This document shows, one piece after another, positions 51,839 to 59,940 of a stretch of 64,000 nt of DNA. The notes under the pieces are model-generated. The model was given only the letters and a program-made list of their open reading frames with translations, ran no database searches and was not told the origin of the DNA. The stretch is from NCBI GenBank assembly GCA_937981555.1, contig CALJOK010000022.1:175888-239887 (forward strand), written 5' to 3'. Position numbers and translations under genes: made by a program. Within the stretch, counting starts at the first letter, position 1; each line of letters begins with the position of its first letter. The stretch is from an uncultured Saprospiraceae bacterium. Its GTDB lineage: Bacteria; Bacteroidota; Bacteroidia; Chitinophagales; Saprospiraceae.

Positions 51839-52726
51839 TTAATTGCCTTTATTTTTTCTCCAACGTTTTTTTCGTTTTTCCTTCTTTTTTGCTTTTTCTT
51901 CCTCCTTACTTATTTTATCAAGAACTATTCTAGGGATGACTCCCAATGTATTTTTTTTGCAATCCCATATACTTAAATATTTTTTTGAAACAACATTATG
52001 TGTTTCCCAAGAAGTATATTTCCCATACAACATCAAGGTGCAAATATCTGTAGCCGTGATAAAATCTCCAGTCTCTTCTGTGTGTGAATGCATACTACCA
52101 ACTACTTCTTTGCCTTCCTCTTCTTGATCATAGTGGATTGGAATAATATTTCTATGCAGTTGTTTTTTTTCAACGATTTCATTTTTTTCATTAAAAGAAA
52201 TTAAATAATCATTTCCAAAAATAACCACTCCATTTTGCTCTGGACCAGTTAAAACATAAACCTTCTTTTTTCCATCATAAATAATTGGAATAAAATTTAA
52301 GTTGGTATTCTTATACGTTTTAAAAATAGTATCTGATCTAGCTGCTTCATAGGCTAGTTTTCTTATTTCAAAATATTCATTTTCTAATTCATCAAACTTT
52401 CTTTCTTCTAAATCTAATTGGGCAGTTTTAATATTGTAAGTGCTGTCAAATGAGATATCTCCAATCACGATTGGCACTTCGGTACGGGAGAAAAAAATAC
52501 ATTTTGAGGTATCATTTTTTGTATAGGAAAAATAACCACCTATGTTTTGTCTTTCTTTATAATTTTCTAAAAACAAATCAGTTCCATACCAAGAAGCCAT
52601 TTCTGATTTGTATAGCATTTTTCCTTCCGCAACAATTGGGTCGGTAATCTTTTTTATCTTTTTTTGACTTTGTCCAAATAAGGAGGAACCGATAAAAAGA
52701 AGTAAAAGGGGTAATAAATTTTTCAT
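51839..52726 (-). CDS. hypothetical secreted protein with JAMM-like motif
   Basis: This 295-residue protein has a signal peptide ending near GSSLFGQ. The middle is beta-rich (KVYVLTGPEQNGVVIFGNDY). At residues 213-227 the segment HSHTEETGDFITATD resembles the H-x-H...S/T-x-x-D metal motif of JAMM/MPN peptidases and DUF4329-like proteins, but the spacing to Asp is one longer than canonical and Thr replaces Ser. The C-terminus is highly basic (KKKEKRKKRWRKNK), unusual for a secreted protein. The family is unassigned. Confidence 0.45.
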   Translation of the reverse strand: MKNLLPLLLLFIGSSLFGQSQKKIKKITDPIVAEGKMLYKSEMASWYGTDLFLENYKERQNIGGYFSYTKNDTSKCIFFSRTEVPIVIGDISFDSTYNIKTAQLDLEERKFDELENEYFEIRKLAYEAARSDTIFKTYKNTNLNFIPIIYDGKKKVYVLTGPEQNGVVIFGNDYLISFNEKNEIVEKKQLHRNIIPIHYDQEEEGKEVVGSMHSHTEETGDFITATDICTLMLYGKYTSWETHNVVSKKYLSIWDCKKNTLGVIPRIVLDKISKEEEKAKKKEKRKKRWRKNKGN

Positions 52727-52754
52727 GTTTAAATTTTAAGTTGTTGTAGCGTTT

Positions 52755-53291
52755 TTATAATTCAATTTTCTGAATGCCTAATACCTCAATTCCATGTTGC
52801 TTCAATGTATTAATTTTTTTATCATTATTGGTCAACATTCGAATAGATTTTACACCAATGTTTTTTAGAATTTTAGCAGCGCTAGAAAAATCTCTAGCGT
52901 CTTTTTTAAAACCAACAGCTTCGTAAGCATCAGCTTGTCGTACGCCTTGTCGTTTGTGTTTGACACTATTGAGTAAAGCAAAATGTCCATTACCTTTTCC
53001 TTCCTGGTCGAGCAAAATGATGATGCCTTTTCCTTGACGTTGAATGAGTTCTTGAGAAATATCCATTTGCTCCTGACAATCACATTCTATACTATTAAAG
53101 TAGTGTCCAAAAATACAAGAGGAATGAACTCTACATAAAATGTCTTCTGCACCTTGAAGGTCGCCCATCATCAAAGCGATAGATTCTTTTTGACCATCGT
53201 AGTAAAGAATTTCTTGGAAGAGTCCGAATTTGGTTTTTAAATTTCCTTCAGCGAGTTTTACGATCATGTGATTTTGATTATAATTTATCAA
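52755..53291 (-). CDS. divergent GTP cyclohydrolase II-like protein
   Basis: This 178-residue protein is clearly homologous to RibA. The zinc Cys triplet is intact (Cys59, Cys70, Cys72; VHSSC and CDC), as is the Asp/Arg pair (KKDARDF, Asp131/Arg133, aligned to E. coli Asp126/Arg128). LTNNDKKINTLKQHGIEV also matches. Several active-site positions differ: the RQEGR loop reads DQEGK (Arg94 to Lys99), and the position aligned to Tyr105 is Lys113. The usual C-terminal tail after the last strand is absent. No DHBP synthase domain or other rib gene is near. It overlaps the secreted protein gene at 53278 by 14 bases. Altered substrate use is plausible. Confidence 0.75.
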   Translation of the reverse strand: MINYNQNHMIVKLAEGNLKTKFGLFQEILYYDGQKESIALMMGDLQGAEDILCRVHSSCIFGHYFNSIECDCQEQMDISQELIQRQGKGIIILLDQEGKGNGHFALLNSVKHKRQGVRQADAYEAVGFKKDARDFSSAAKILKNIGVKSIRMLTNNDKKINTLKQHGIEVLGIQKIEL

Positions 53292-54441
53292 GTAATATTT
53301 TTAATTCGTTTTTTTGAACCTCAGAAAAATCTTCAAATTGGAGTGCCCATTTTGCATAACTTTTCACTAATACATGTTGCTGACAATTACTTGAAAACGA
53401 CCAAGTTAAAGAATCATAAATAGCATTGTTAATTGCTAGTTGTCGATCTTCCTCAGATTGTTTTGAAGTTTTAAATTGGTCTAGTTTTCCTTGGAACTTA
53501 GTATACTCTAATGTTTTGATTAATTTCAAAATAGGTTGATAACCGCCGCCAGCAGTAAAAGTAGACCACAACATATCTAGTTGAGAAGGGTCAGTAATTT
53601 CTCCATAAAAATCTGGAAGTTTGGAATCTTTTATTTCGGAATAAATTAATTTTTCTGCTCCTTTTAGTTGACTAAAAAATTCTGTAGTTCCCATTTGAGA
53701 ATAGTGAATAAGATAAATAAGGTAGGTTCTCGTTTTTTCATCCTCCTTTTTGAAGGCTTCTAAAACTTGAGGATATAGATATTTGTTGTTTTTGAAAATT
53801 TCTAGAAAAATGCTAAAAATGGGAAAGAACTTCGAATCATCTTCAGCAAGCGGACTTTTAGAATAAAATATATAATTATGGACAGCAGTTATTGGAAGTG
53901 GGTGTTCGAAATAACGATCAATCCATGAATTGAACTTCTCTTGATCTATTTTAATTTTTTTGTAATTGGGTAACTCCACTAAAATAATTTCTGAATTTAT
54001 CTTTTTTACCTCCTGAGAAATATTATCAGAGATCTGAATTTCAATTTTGTAATTTCCAAAAGAATCATCACCTGCAAAATTTGCTTGCAGGATATTTCTA
54101 CTCATCTGCCAATTGTTTTTATTTCCCACGGTACCTTTTATCACCTCTAATTTATTTTGAGAAAAATAAACTGAACCATCAGGATTGAAAACCTTAATTG
54201 AATAATCGACATCTGCCATATCATTTTTATCAAAGACAAATCCTCCAGCGATCGCAGTTAAGAAAATGGTTTGGTTTTTATAAACGGTATCACATTGAAG
54301 TAGTTTTGGAGCAGAAGAACTTATCGTTTTAAACCATTTATCTTGAAAAGAATAGTCAGTTGTTTTTACTAAAATTCCTTCAATGGCAAAAATTGAGAAA
54401 GAAGTTATCATAGTAAAAATGAGGAATAGAATTTTTTTCAT
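53278..54441 (-). CDS. hypothetical secreted protein
   Basis: This 387-residue protein has a signal peptide ending near SIFAIE. Residues 60-150 look like a beta-sandwich (VDYSIKVFNPDGSVYFSQ; NYKIEIQISDN). The rest is helical with many Phe/Leu/Lys. I do not recognise a family. The end overlaps the start of the GCHII-like gene by 14 bases, implying translational coupling between an exported protein and a cytosolic enzyme. Confidence 0.55.
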   Translation of the reverse strand: MKKILFLIFTMITSFSIFAIEGILVKTTDYSFQDKWFKTISSSAPKLLQCDTVYKNQTIFLTAIAGGFVFDKNDMADVDYSIKVFNPDGSVYFSQNKLEVIKGTVGNKNNWQMSRNILQANFAGDDSFGNYKIEIQISDNISQEVKKINSEIILVELPNYKKIKIDQEKFNSWIDRYFEHPLPITAVHNYIFYSKSPLAEDDSKFFPIFSIFLEIFKNNKYLYPQVLEAFKKEDEKTRTYLIYLIHYSQMGTTEFFSQLKGAEKLIYSEIKDSKLPDFYGEITDPSQLDMLWSTFTAGGGYQPILKLIKTLEYTKFQGKLDQFKTSKQSEEDRQLAINNAIYDSLTWSFSSNCQQHVLVKSYAKWALQFEDFSEVQKNELKILLDKL

Positions 54442-54506
54442 TTTGCTAAATTATTTTTTGTGAGAAAAGAGTATTGTCAAGAATAAACCTAAGAATAATA
54501 TTTGAT

Positions 54507-55241
54507 TTAGAATAAAAGATTTTGATTTAGAGAATTTTCAATTTTTGTTCTTCTAGTTTTTATCCATTCCAAATCTGCTGTTATACTCTGAATTTTATTT
54601 TTGGAAAATTCTTTTTTCTCCAAATTTATTTCATTTTTAACCACGTTTTTTCGAAATTTTAAAATTCTATTTTGTTGTTTAATGATGGCGTCAACTATAT
54701 TTTCAGGATCTGCTAAATTGTATTCTTTACAGATAAAGACCAATTTTTCAATTTGAGTTTCCTCCTCAATTAAGTCATTTCCTAATTCCAAAAATGTCCA
54801 AATAAAATAAGCTAGATCATCTACTCGAGAGCCAGGTGCTGCATCATCAAAATCAATTATGCCAACAGGAATGTTATTTTCAAAAATAATATTCCATGGA
54901 GAAAAATCATTATGACAAATGGTTTCTTCGTTTTTGCACAAATCACTTTGAGCTGCGATATCATGAAATTGGCGGAGGATTTTTACGGCCTTAGTTATTT
55001 GTTGTTGATTAAATTCTTCACCGTTTGGAATTTCTCCTTTTATGAAAGAAAGAATCTCTCGTCCTTTTTCATCCATCCCAATAAATCTTGGAGAAAAAGG
55101 GAAGTTATTTTTTTCGAGATGTTTTAGTAATTCATGGATAAAAGGAGCATTTGAACTTATTGTTCGGTGAACATGATTTCCGATCTTTACGACACTTTCT
55201 GTACTTCGACCACCAGTTAATTTAATTTCTTTTTCACTCAC
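54507..55241 (-). CDS. APH-family small-molecule kinase
   Basis: This 244-residue protein has the protein-kinase-like fold of the aminoglycoside/choline phosphotransferase family. The Brenner motif is HNDFSPWN (His110, Asp112, Asn117) and the metal site is IIDFDD (Asp130, Asp132). The family's GxxSxxxxV glycine loop is only loosely present (GGRSTESVVKIG at residues 10-21). The acceptor is unknown; aminoglycoside resistance should not be assumed. It is first in the minus-strand run. Confidence 0.85.
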   Translation of the reverse strand: MSEKEIKLTGGRSTESVVKIGNHVHRTISSNAPFIHELLKHLEKNNFPFSPRFIGMDEKGREILSFIKGEIPNGEEFNQQQITKAVKILRQFHDIAAQSDLCKNEETICHNDFSPWNIIFENNIPVGIIDFDDAAPGSRVDDLAYFIWTFLELGNDLIEEETQIEKLVFICKEYNLADPENIVDAIIKQQNRILKFRKNVVKNEINLEKKEFSKNKIQSITADLEWIKTRRTKIENSLNQNLLF

Positions 55242-55393
55242 GGATTCTCTTTTTTTAATGTAACTATCGATTTCTTCAAAATTAAATTAATATGTTGATT
55301 TTAGAGAAATGAGCAATAGGTTTTTTTTTGCCATTTAAAAATAATAAACCTGATATAATTAGGTCAGTAATTTAGCTAATTCTATTTTCGCGG

Positions 55394-56569
55394 ATGGTTG
55401 AAAAAAACGATCAACTTTTCACTACTACTTTTCTTTTACTTTGTCTAAGTCATGTACTCTTTGCTGGGAGTTTTAATATGTTGGTACCTGAGTTGCCTTC
55501 CTATTTGACTAGTTTGGGAGGAGAAGATTACAAAGGTTTAATCATAGCATTATTCACTCTTTCAGCAGGATTGTCTCGACCTTTTAGTGGAAAACTAAGT
55601 GATACGATTGGACGAGTTCCGGTGATGATTATTGGAACTTTGGTATGTGTAGTTTGTAGTTTACTATATCCAATTTTGACTACAGTTGGAGGATTTTTAT
55701 TTCTTAGATTTCTACATGGATTTTCTACAGGCTTTAAACCGACAGCTTCGACAGCTTATGCTGCAGACATTATTCCTGTTTTGCGAAGAGGCGAGGGGAT
55801 GGGTGTTTTGGGAATTAGCATGAATGTGGGAGCGTCGATGTTTCCACCCATCGGAAGTTATATAACTATGAAATATTCGATGGATATAGCTTTTTATTTT
55901 TCGTCATTTATCGCTTTGATTTCGATTGGGATTTTGATGGGGTTAAAAGAGACGTTAGAAAAGCCGCAGAAGTTTAAACCGTCTTTATTAAAAATTTCAA
56001 GACACGAAATTATTGAACCAACTGCTCTTCCTCCTGCGATAGTTGCACTCTTTATTTATATGTGTTTTGGGGTGATGTTGACGATTACACCAGATCAATC
56101 AGAACATTTAGGATTGGCAAATAAAGGATTATTATTTACTGGATTTACAATTTTTTCAGTTTTGTCGAGAGCAGTTGCAGGGAAAGTTTCGGATAAATAT
56201 GGCAGAATTATCGTGATAAAAGTGGCTGTCGTTTTAGTATCGATATCATTGGTGTTACTAGGATTGGCGAATAGTTCAACGACATTATTAATGGCAGCAG
56301 GGTGTTTAGGATTTTCTACTGGAATTGCTTCTCCAGCAGTTTTTGCTTGGGTGATTGATATTAGTCCTGACGAAAGAAGAGGACGTGCGATGGCAACAGT
56401 TTATATAGCATTGGAAGTTGGAATTGGAGGTGGGGCGTTGCTTTCTGCCTGGATGTATGGAAATGATGCAGCCAACTTTCCGATGGCATTTTTTGTTTCG
56501 GCTGCGATTACTTTGCTTGCAGGGGTTTATTTGCAATTTATCTATAAGGAACCGAAAGAGTCAAAATAA
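55394..56569 (+). CDS. MFS transporter
   Basis: This 391-residue protein has twelve predicted helices of the major facilitator superfamily. The loop 2-3 motif GKLSDTIGRVPV is present (residues 67-78), with its repeat at GKVSDKYGRIIV in the second half, and RGEGMGVLGISMNVG in helix 4-5. This is the drug:H+ antiporter-like pattern. Substrate unknown. It starts in a short divergent region with the APH kinase and ends at a strong terminator. Confidence 0.88.
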   Translation: MVEKNDQLFTTTFLLLCLSHVLFAGSFNMLVPELPSYLTSLGGEDYKGLIIALFTLSAGLSRPFSGKLSDTIGRVPVMIIGTLVCVVCSLLYPILTTVGGFLFLRFLHGFSTGFKPTASTAYAADIIPVLRRGEGMGVLGISMNVGASMFPPIGSYITMKYSMDIAFYFSSFIALISIGILMGLKETLEKPQKFKPSLLKISRHEIIEPTALPPAIVALFIYMCFGVMLTITPDQSEHLGLANKGLLFTGFTIFSVLSRAVAGKVSDKYGRIIVIKVAVVLVSISLVLLGLANSSTTLLMAAGCLGFSTGIASPAVFAWVIDISPDERRGRAMATVYIALEVGIGGGALLSAWMYGNDAANFPMAFFVSAAITLLAGVYLQFIYKEPKESK

Positions 56570-56571
56570 CC

Positions 56572-56631
56572 ATCAAAATCAAAAACCATTTTATAGAAAC
56601 TCAATGTTGAATTATGGTTTTTGATTTTGAT
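56572..56631. terminator. bidirectional terminator, 18-bp stem
   Basis: Perfect arms 56572-56589 and 56614-56631 enclose 24 bases between convergent stops at 56569 and 56640. Confidence 0.85.
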
Positions 56632-56639
56632 TTCATTTT

Positions 56640-57818
56640 TTAACTTTTCTCCTTGCAAGTAATTTCCAAATCCGCCAAAGCATTCATATAATATATATAG
56701 CCTGAATATGGCGATTCATACGGACTCAAATAATCTCTATTCTCTCCATCTTTTTCAGTCTTAGTATTCAAATAATAAAAGTGATCTGAGGTTTGTAATT
56801 TACTCCAAACATGAATTAAATCTTCATCTTTTGAATTGATGACAGTCTCTTCCAAACTATACAATTTTTGCAAAGCTTCTTTTTGCATATTATTTCCACT
56901 CCAAGCAGAAAGGTCTTTTTCAGAGTCTCTCCAAGAGACTGGAAGATGAACATCAAAGACATCTTTTACTTCTAATTGTTTCACTTGATCAGAGGCCGTT
57001 AAGAAGTTGACATCCTGTTTTTTTAATTCATTTGGTAAATGTTTGATAAAATCAAATGCACCAGTATCCGCCGATAGATGTTGCCCAAACGTTTCGTAAG
57101 GCATAAAAATATTCACACAGTCTCCTTCATCGTTGGCAATCCAGGTAGCATATTTTTCAGCAGTCAATGGATATTCATTCCAACTTTGATCGGCGAATCG
57201 ATGAGTGAAGTCAGCAGATAGTTTATCGTTTTTTAAGATGGTTTTAATGTTCTTGGTATGAGGAGCGGTGTATAAATAATTGGGTGATCTACCTTGCAGA
57301 TACTGCGGTGATCCTTCTGCCATCACTCCATGGAATCCTAAGTTTTCCAATCGACCTGCTAAGTCATTGCAATAGATCATTCCAGTATTTCTAAACACTT
57401 TTGGCGTTTGTCCGAAGTGTTCTTCAATTTTGGAAACATGCTTTTTGACTTGTCTTTCGAACTCAGGTAATGAGTTTAAATAGGCGAGAGAATGATAATA
57501 AGTTTGTCCGATAAATTCTACCTGACCCGTTTTCGATAATTCAATAAATGATTGTAAAACATCAGGGCGGTGGTTTTCCATTTGCTCAATCAAGGTGCCT
57601 GAAAGAGATAAACAAAATTTAAAATCCTTTCCTAGACGATTAATATTTTCCATCATAATTGCATTCATTGGTAAGTAGCAATCATTAGAAATTTTATCTA
57701 AAAAATCCTTATTCATTTTATCATCTTCATAAAAATGATCATGTCCAATTTGGAAAAAATCATAAGGCTTTAACCGATTAGGTTGATGTAGGTTGAAATA
57801 TAAACAGACGTTTCTCAT
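56640..57818 (-). CDS. GH57 alpha-amylase-like protein, catalytic residues replaced
   Basis: This 392-residue protein follows the GH57 TIM-barrel-like fold throughout, with the opening LYFNLHQPNRLKPYDFF, FKFCLSLSGTLIEQM and GQTYYHSLAYL motifs. At the nucleophile region the usual FRNTE-L-I-Y reads FRNTGMIY, and at the acid/base region the usual F-M-D-Y-E-T-F-G-E-H reads FMPYETFGQH. Both catalytic carboxylates therefore appear lost. Such amylase-like homologues without catalytic residues are known in Bacteroidota. It should act as a glucan-binding or regulatory partner, not a hydrolase. It is 81 bases downstream of the glycogen-synthase-like gene on the same strand. Confidence 0.85.
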   Translation of the reverse strand: MRNVCLYFNLHQPNRLKPYDFFQIGHDHFYEDDKMNKDFLDKISNDCYLPMNAIMMENINRLGKDFKFCLSLSGTLIEQMENHRPDVLQSFIELSKTGQVEFIGQTYYHSLAYLNSLPEFERQVKKHVSKIEEHFGQTPKVFRNTGMIYCNDLAGRLENLGFHGVMAEGSPQYLQGRSPNYLYTAPHTKNIKTILKNDKLSADFTHRFADQSWNEYPLTAEKYATWIANDEGDCVNIFMPYETFGQHLSADTGAFDFIKHLPNELKKQDVNFLTASDQVKQLEVKDVFDVHLPVSWRDSEKDLSAWSGNNMQKEALQKLYSLEETVINSKDEDLIHVWSKLQTSDHFYYLNTKTEKDGENRDYLSPYESPYSGYIYYMNALADLEITCKEKS

Positions 57819-57854
57819 TTTGAAAATTTGTGCTTTGTTAACTAGTTTATCAGT

Positions 57855-57892
57855 ACAGTTTAACTGTTTAACGAATTAATTGTTGAACTGTT
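57855..57892. repeat. AACTGTT iterons between the glucan genes
   Basis: ACAGTT-T-AACTGT (57855-57867) is a perfect dyad, and a further TTGAACTGTT follows 20 bases on, separated by AATTAATT. Together they give a cluster of AACTGTT/AACAGTT half-sites between the GT gene (57900) and GH57 gene (57818). Confidence 0.4.
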
Positions 57893-57899
57893 CAGCCAA

Positions 57900-59597
57900 T
57901 CACCTTTTTCCTCCATCCAATTCATCTTGCAATTTCTCCAGCGTTTTCCATTTTCCTTCAGCAGCTAATTCTGCTTGCTCCGCCCAAGTGCTTGGATCAT
58001 GAGATTGGTATCGACTTCCAGCGTCAGCTAAAATAGATTTTAATTTGCTAAATTTTGCATGTGCTAAATCCGAATAAGAAAAAACTCCTCCTTCATTTAA
58101 TAAAGATTCGATTTTAGGGCCAATTCCTTCTATTTTTTTCAAATCATCTTTTTGAATATCAGCAGAAGATATTGCGATTGGTTTAACTTTAGGAGTAGTG
58201 AGATTTACTGGTTGTTGAATTTCTATTTCGGCAGGTGAATCACCTTTTACGTCATATCCTAAAACATAAGAGTAAGCTTTCATGATTCCTTCCACCGCAT
58301 GTTCCCACGTAACGGTTTTGATATCTTCAAAAGTTCCTGCTATTACCTTTTTTCTAAGCTCTTCATCTTCCAACAAATCTGTGATATGTTTTGCCATCAA
58401 TTCCACATCCCAAAAATCTGCAGTCAATGCATGTTGCATCACTTCTGCTGCACCAGATTGTTTGGAAATAACACACGGTATTCCAAATTGCGCTGCTTCT
58501 GCAGCAGACAAACCAAATGGTTCTGAAACTGAAGGCATACAATAAACATCAGCCATCGCTAATAATTTATTAACCTTTTCTCGATTGAGAAAACCGGTGA
58601 AGTGAAATTTGTTGCCAACTTTACGGTAAGCTCCCGTTTCAATAATTCGTTTAAGTTGATCACCACTTCCTGCCATTACAAATCTAACATTGTCATTTTC
58701 AGCAATAACTTTGGAAGCAACTTCTAAGAAAAATTCAGGTCCCTTTTGTCCAGTAATTCTTCCTAAAAACAAAACTAACTTTTCTGGGAACGTAGCTTTT
58801 TCACTAAATGTTTTTACAGGTTCCACTCCATTATGAACTGGAAAAATTTTCTGAGGATTAATCCCATAATGTTTTTCAACGATGGTTCCTGTATATCGAC
58901 TAACAGGAATGACAGCATCGGCTATTTCCATTCCGTATTTTTCCAAATCATAATTCCAACCTCGAGCATCTGGGCCAGCTCGATCATAACTCAACGCGTG
59001 TGCATGAATCACAAGTGGTTTTCCACTTTGATGTTTCACTTTTATTCCAGCTAACATTGTCATCCAATCATGTGCATGAATTACATCAAATTCTAAGTTG
59101 GCTGCCAAGGTGGCAACATACTCTGCATACTCCACCACTTTTTGTTGCACATCATCACCATACATTTCATCCAATTCGAAGCGACTAAAAAAAGTAGAAT
59201 TAGTGGTAGTTTCTGAAGATTTATTAGTGTGAGTAGAAGTTTGAATATGCGTGGACTCAGAACTAGTACCTTCCGTAGTGGTTTTTTCCAAAGAAGGGTA
59301 GGGTGAAATATTTTCCATACCTGGCGCAAAAAGAGTTCGAGCGAAGGCATTATATTTTTTATAAATTTCTTCCTGTGAGTGATTAATTGTATTGCTGATT
59401 TCAACATCAATATTATTTAAGCCAATAATATTAGCATTGTTGAGGATTGAATCTTGACTTGCCTTTGGTAAAATAATAGTCAGATCAGTTTGTTTTGCTA
59501 GCGCTTTAGCAATACCGAAACATGCAATCGCTAAACCACCACTAATTAGAGGTGGAAATTCCCATCCTAGTTTTAGTACTTTTAGTTTTTTCATCAC
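57900..59597 (-). CDS. glycogen-synthase-like glycosyltransferase with HhH tail
   Basis: This 565-residue GT-B enzyme has as its N-terminal half the starch-synthase catalytic type (KLGWEFPPLISGGLAIACFG; DVIHAHDWMT), and as its C-terminal half the GT4/GT5 donor site (LFLGRITGQKGPEFFLEVA; MPSVSEPFGLSAAEAAQFG, with the catalytic E-x-F-G-x-x-x-x-E). Residues 110-145 form a Ser/Thr-rich insertion. Residues about 485-565 are a fused helix-hairpin-helix module (LKKIEGIGPKIESLLNEGG; SRYQSHDPSTWAEQAELA), like that attached to other Bacteroidota proteins such as ribosomal L21. Role in alpha-glucan synthesis or turnover is likely from the GH57 and GH31 neighbours. Confidence 0.85.
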   Translation of the reverse strand: MMKKLKVLKLGWEFPPLISGGLAIACFGIAKALAKQTDLTIILPKASQDSILNNANIIGLNNIDVEISNTINHSQEEIYKKYNAFARTLFAPGMENISPYPSLEKTTTEGTSSESTHIQTSTHTNKSSETTTNSTFFSRFELDEMYGDDVQQKVVEYAEYVATLAANLEFDVIHAHDWMTMLAGIKVKHQSGKPLVIHAHALSYDRAGPDARGWNYDLEKYGMEIADAVIPVSRYTGTIVEKHYGINPQKIFPVHNGVEPVKTFSEKATFPEKLVLFLGRITGQKGPEFFLEVASKVIAENDNVRFVMAGSGDQLKRIIETGAYRKVGNKFHFTGFLNREKVNKLLAMADVYCMPSVSEPFGLSAAEAAQFGIPCVISKQSGAAEVMQHALTADFWDVELMAKHITDLLEDEELRKKVIAGTFEDIKTVTWEHAVEGIMKAYSYVLGYDVKGDSPAEIEIQQPVNLTTPKVKPIAISSADIQKDDLKKIEGIGPKIESLLNEGGVFSYSDLAHAKFSKLKSILADAGSRYQSHDPSTWAEQAELAAEGKWKTLEKLQDELDGGKR

Positions 59598-59870
59598 AGA
59601 ATAGATTGTTTTACGAATTAAAGGATTGTTTTTTTTGGAAAAAGAAAATTAAAGCTATTCTTTTCGATTACAAAAATATAAATTTTTATTTACTTAGTGT
59701 ATTCTTTACAGAAAGTATACTGGATTTTATACTTTTGACTAAATGTACAAAAACATTAGATTTTTCATAGGGTAAAAAAAAAATCTTATAGGATTTTATA
59801 CTTTAATCTTAGTTTTTAACTTTGGACTTACTAATTATTCAACTATTAAACATTACAATAAGTTTTAATT
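59598..59870. other. divergent promoter region of the glucan locus
   Basis: This AT-rich gap separates the GT (minus) from GH31 (plus). TATTTTTG on the minus strand near 59685 fits a -7 element for the GT without a clear -33. A palindromic TATACT/AGTATA theme occurs near 59715-59740. No ORF is credible. Confidence 0.4.
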
Positions 59871-59898
59871 TTTGGAACGAAATTTTGTATTAAATTTG
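59871..59898 (+). promoter_or_regulatory. candidate promoter (TTTG-N16-TAAATTTG) for GH31
   Basis: TTTG at 59871-59874 and TAAATTTG at 59891-59898, 43 bases before the ATG; the spacing is a little short for the consensus. Confidence 0.5.
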
Positions 59899-59940
59899 TA
59901 ATAATTATAATATATTAATCTATCATAATTTAAAATCACA

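Noticed and set aside
54507..55241. Aminoglycoside resistance gene
   Set aside because: The fold is shared by many kinases and nothing indicates this acceptor.
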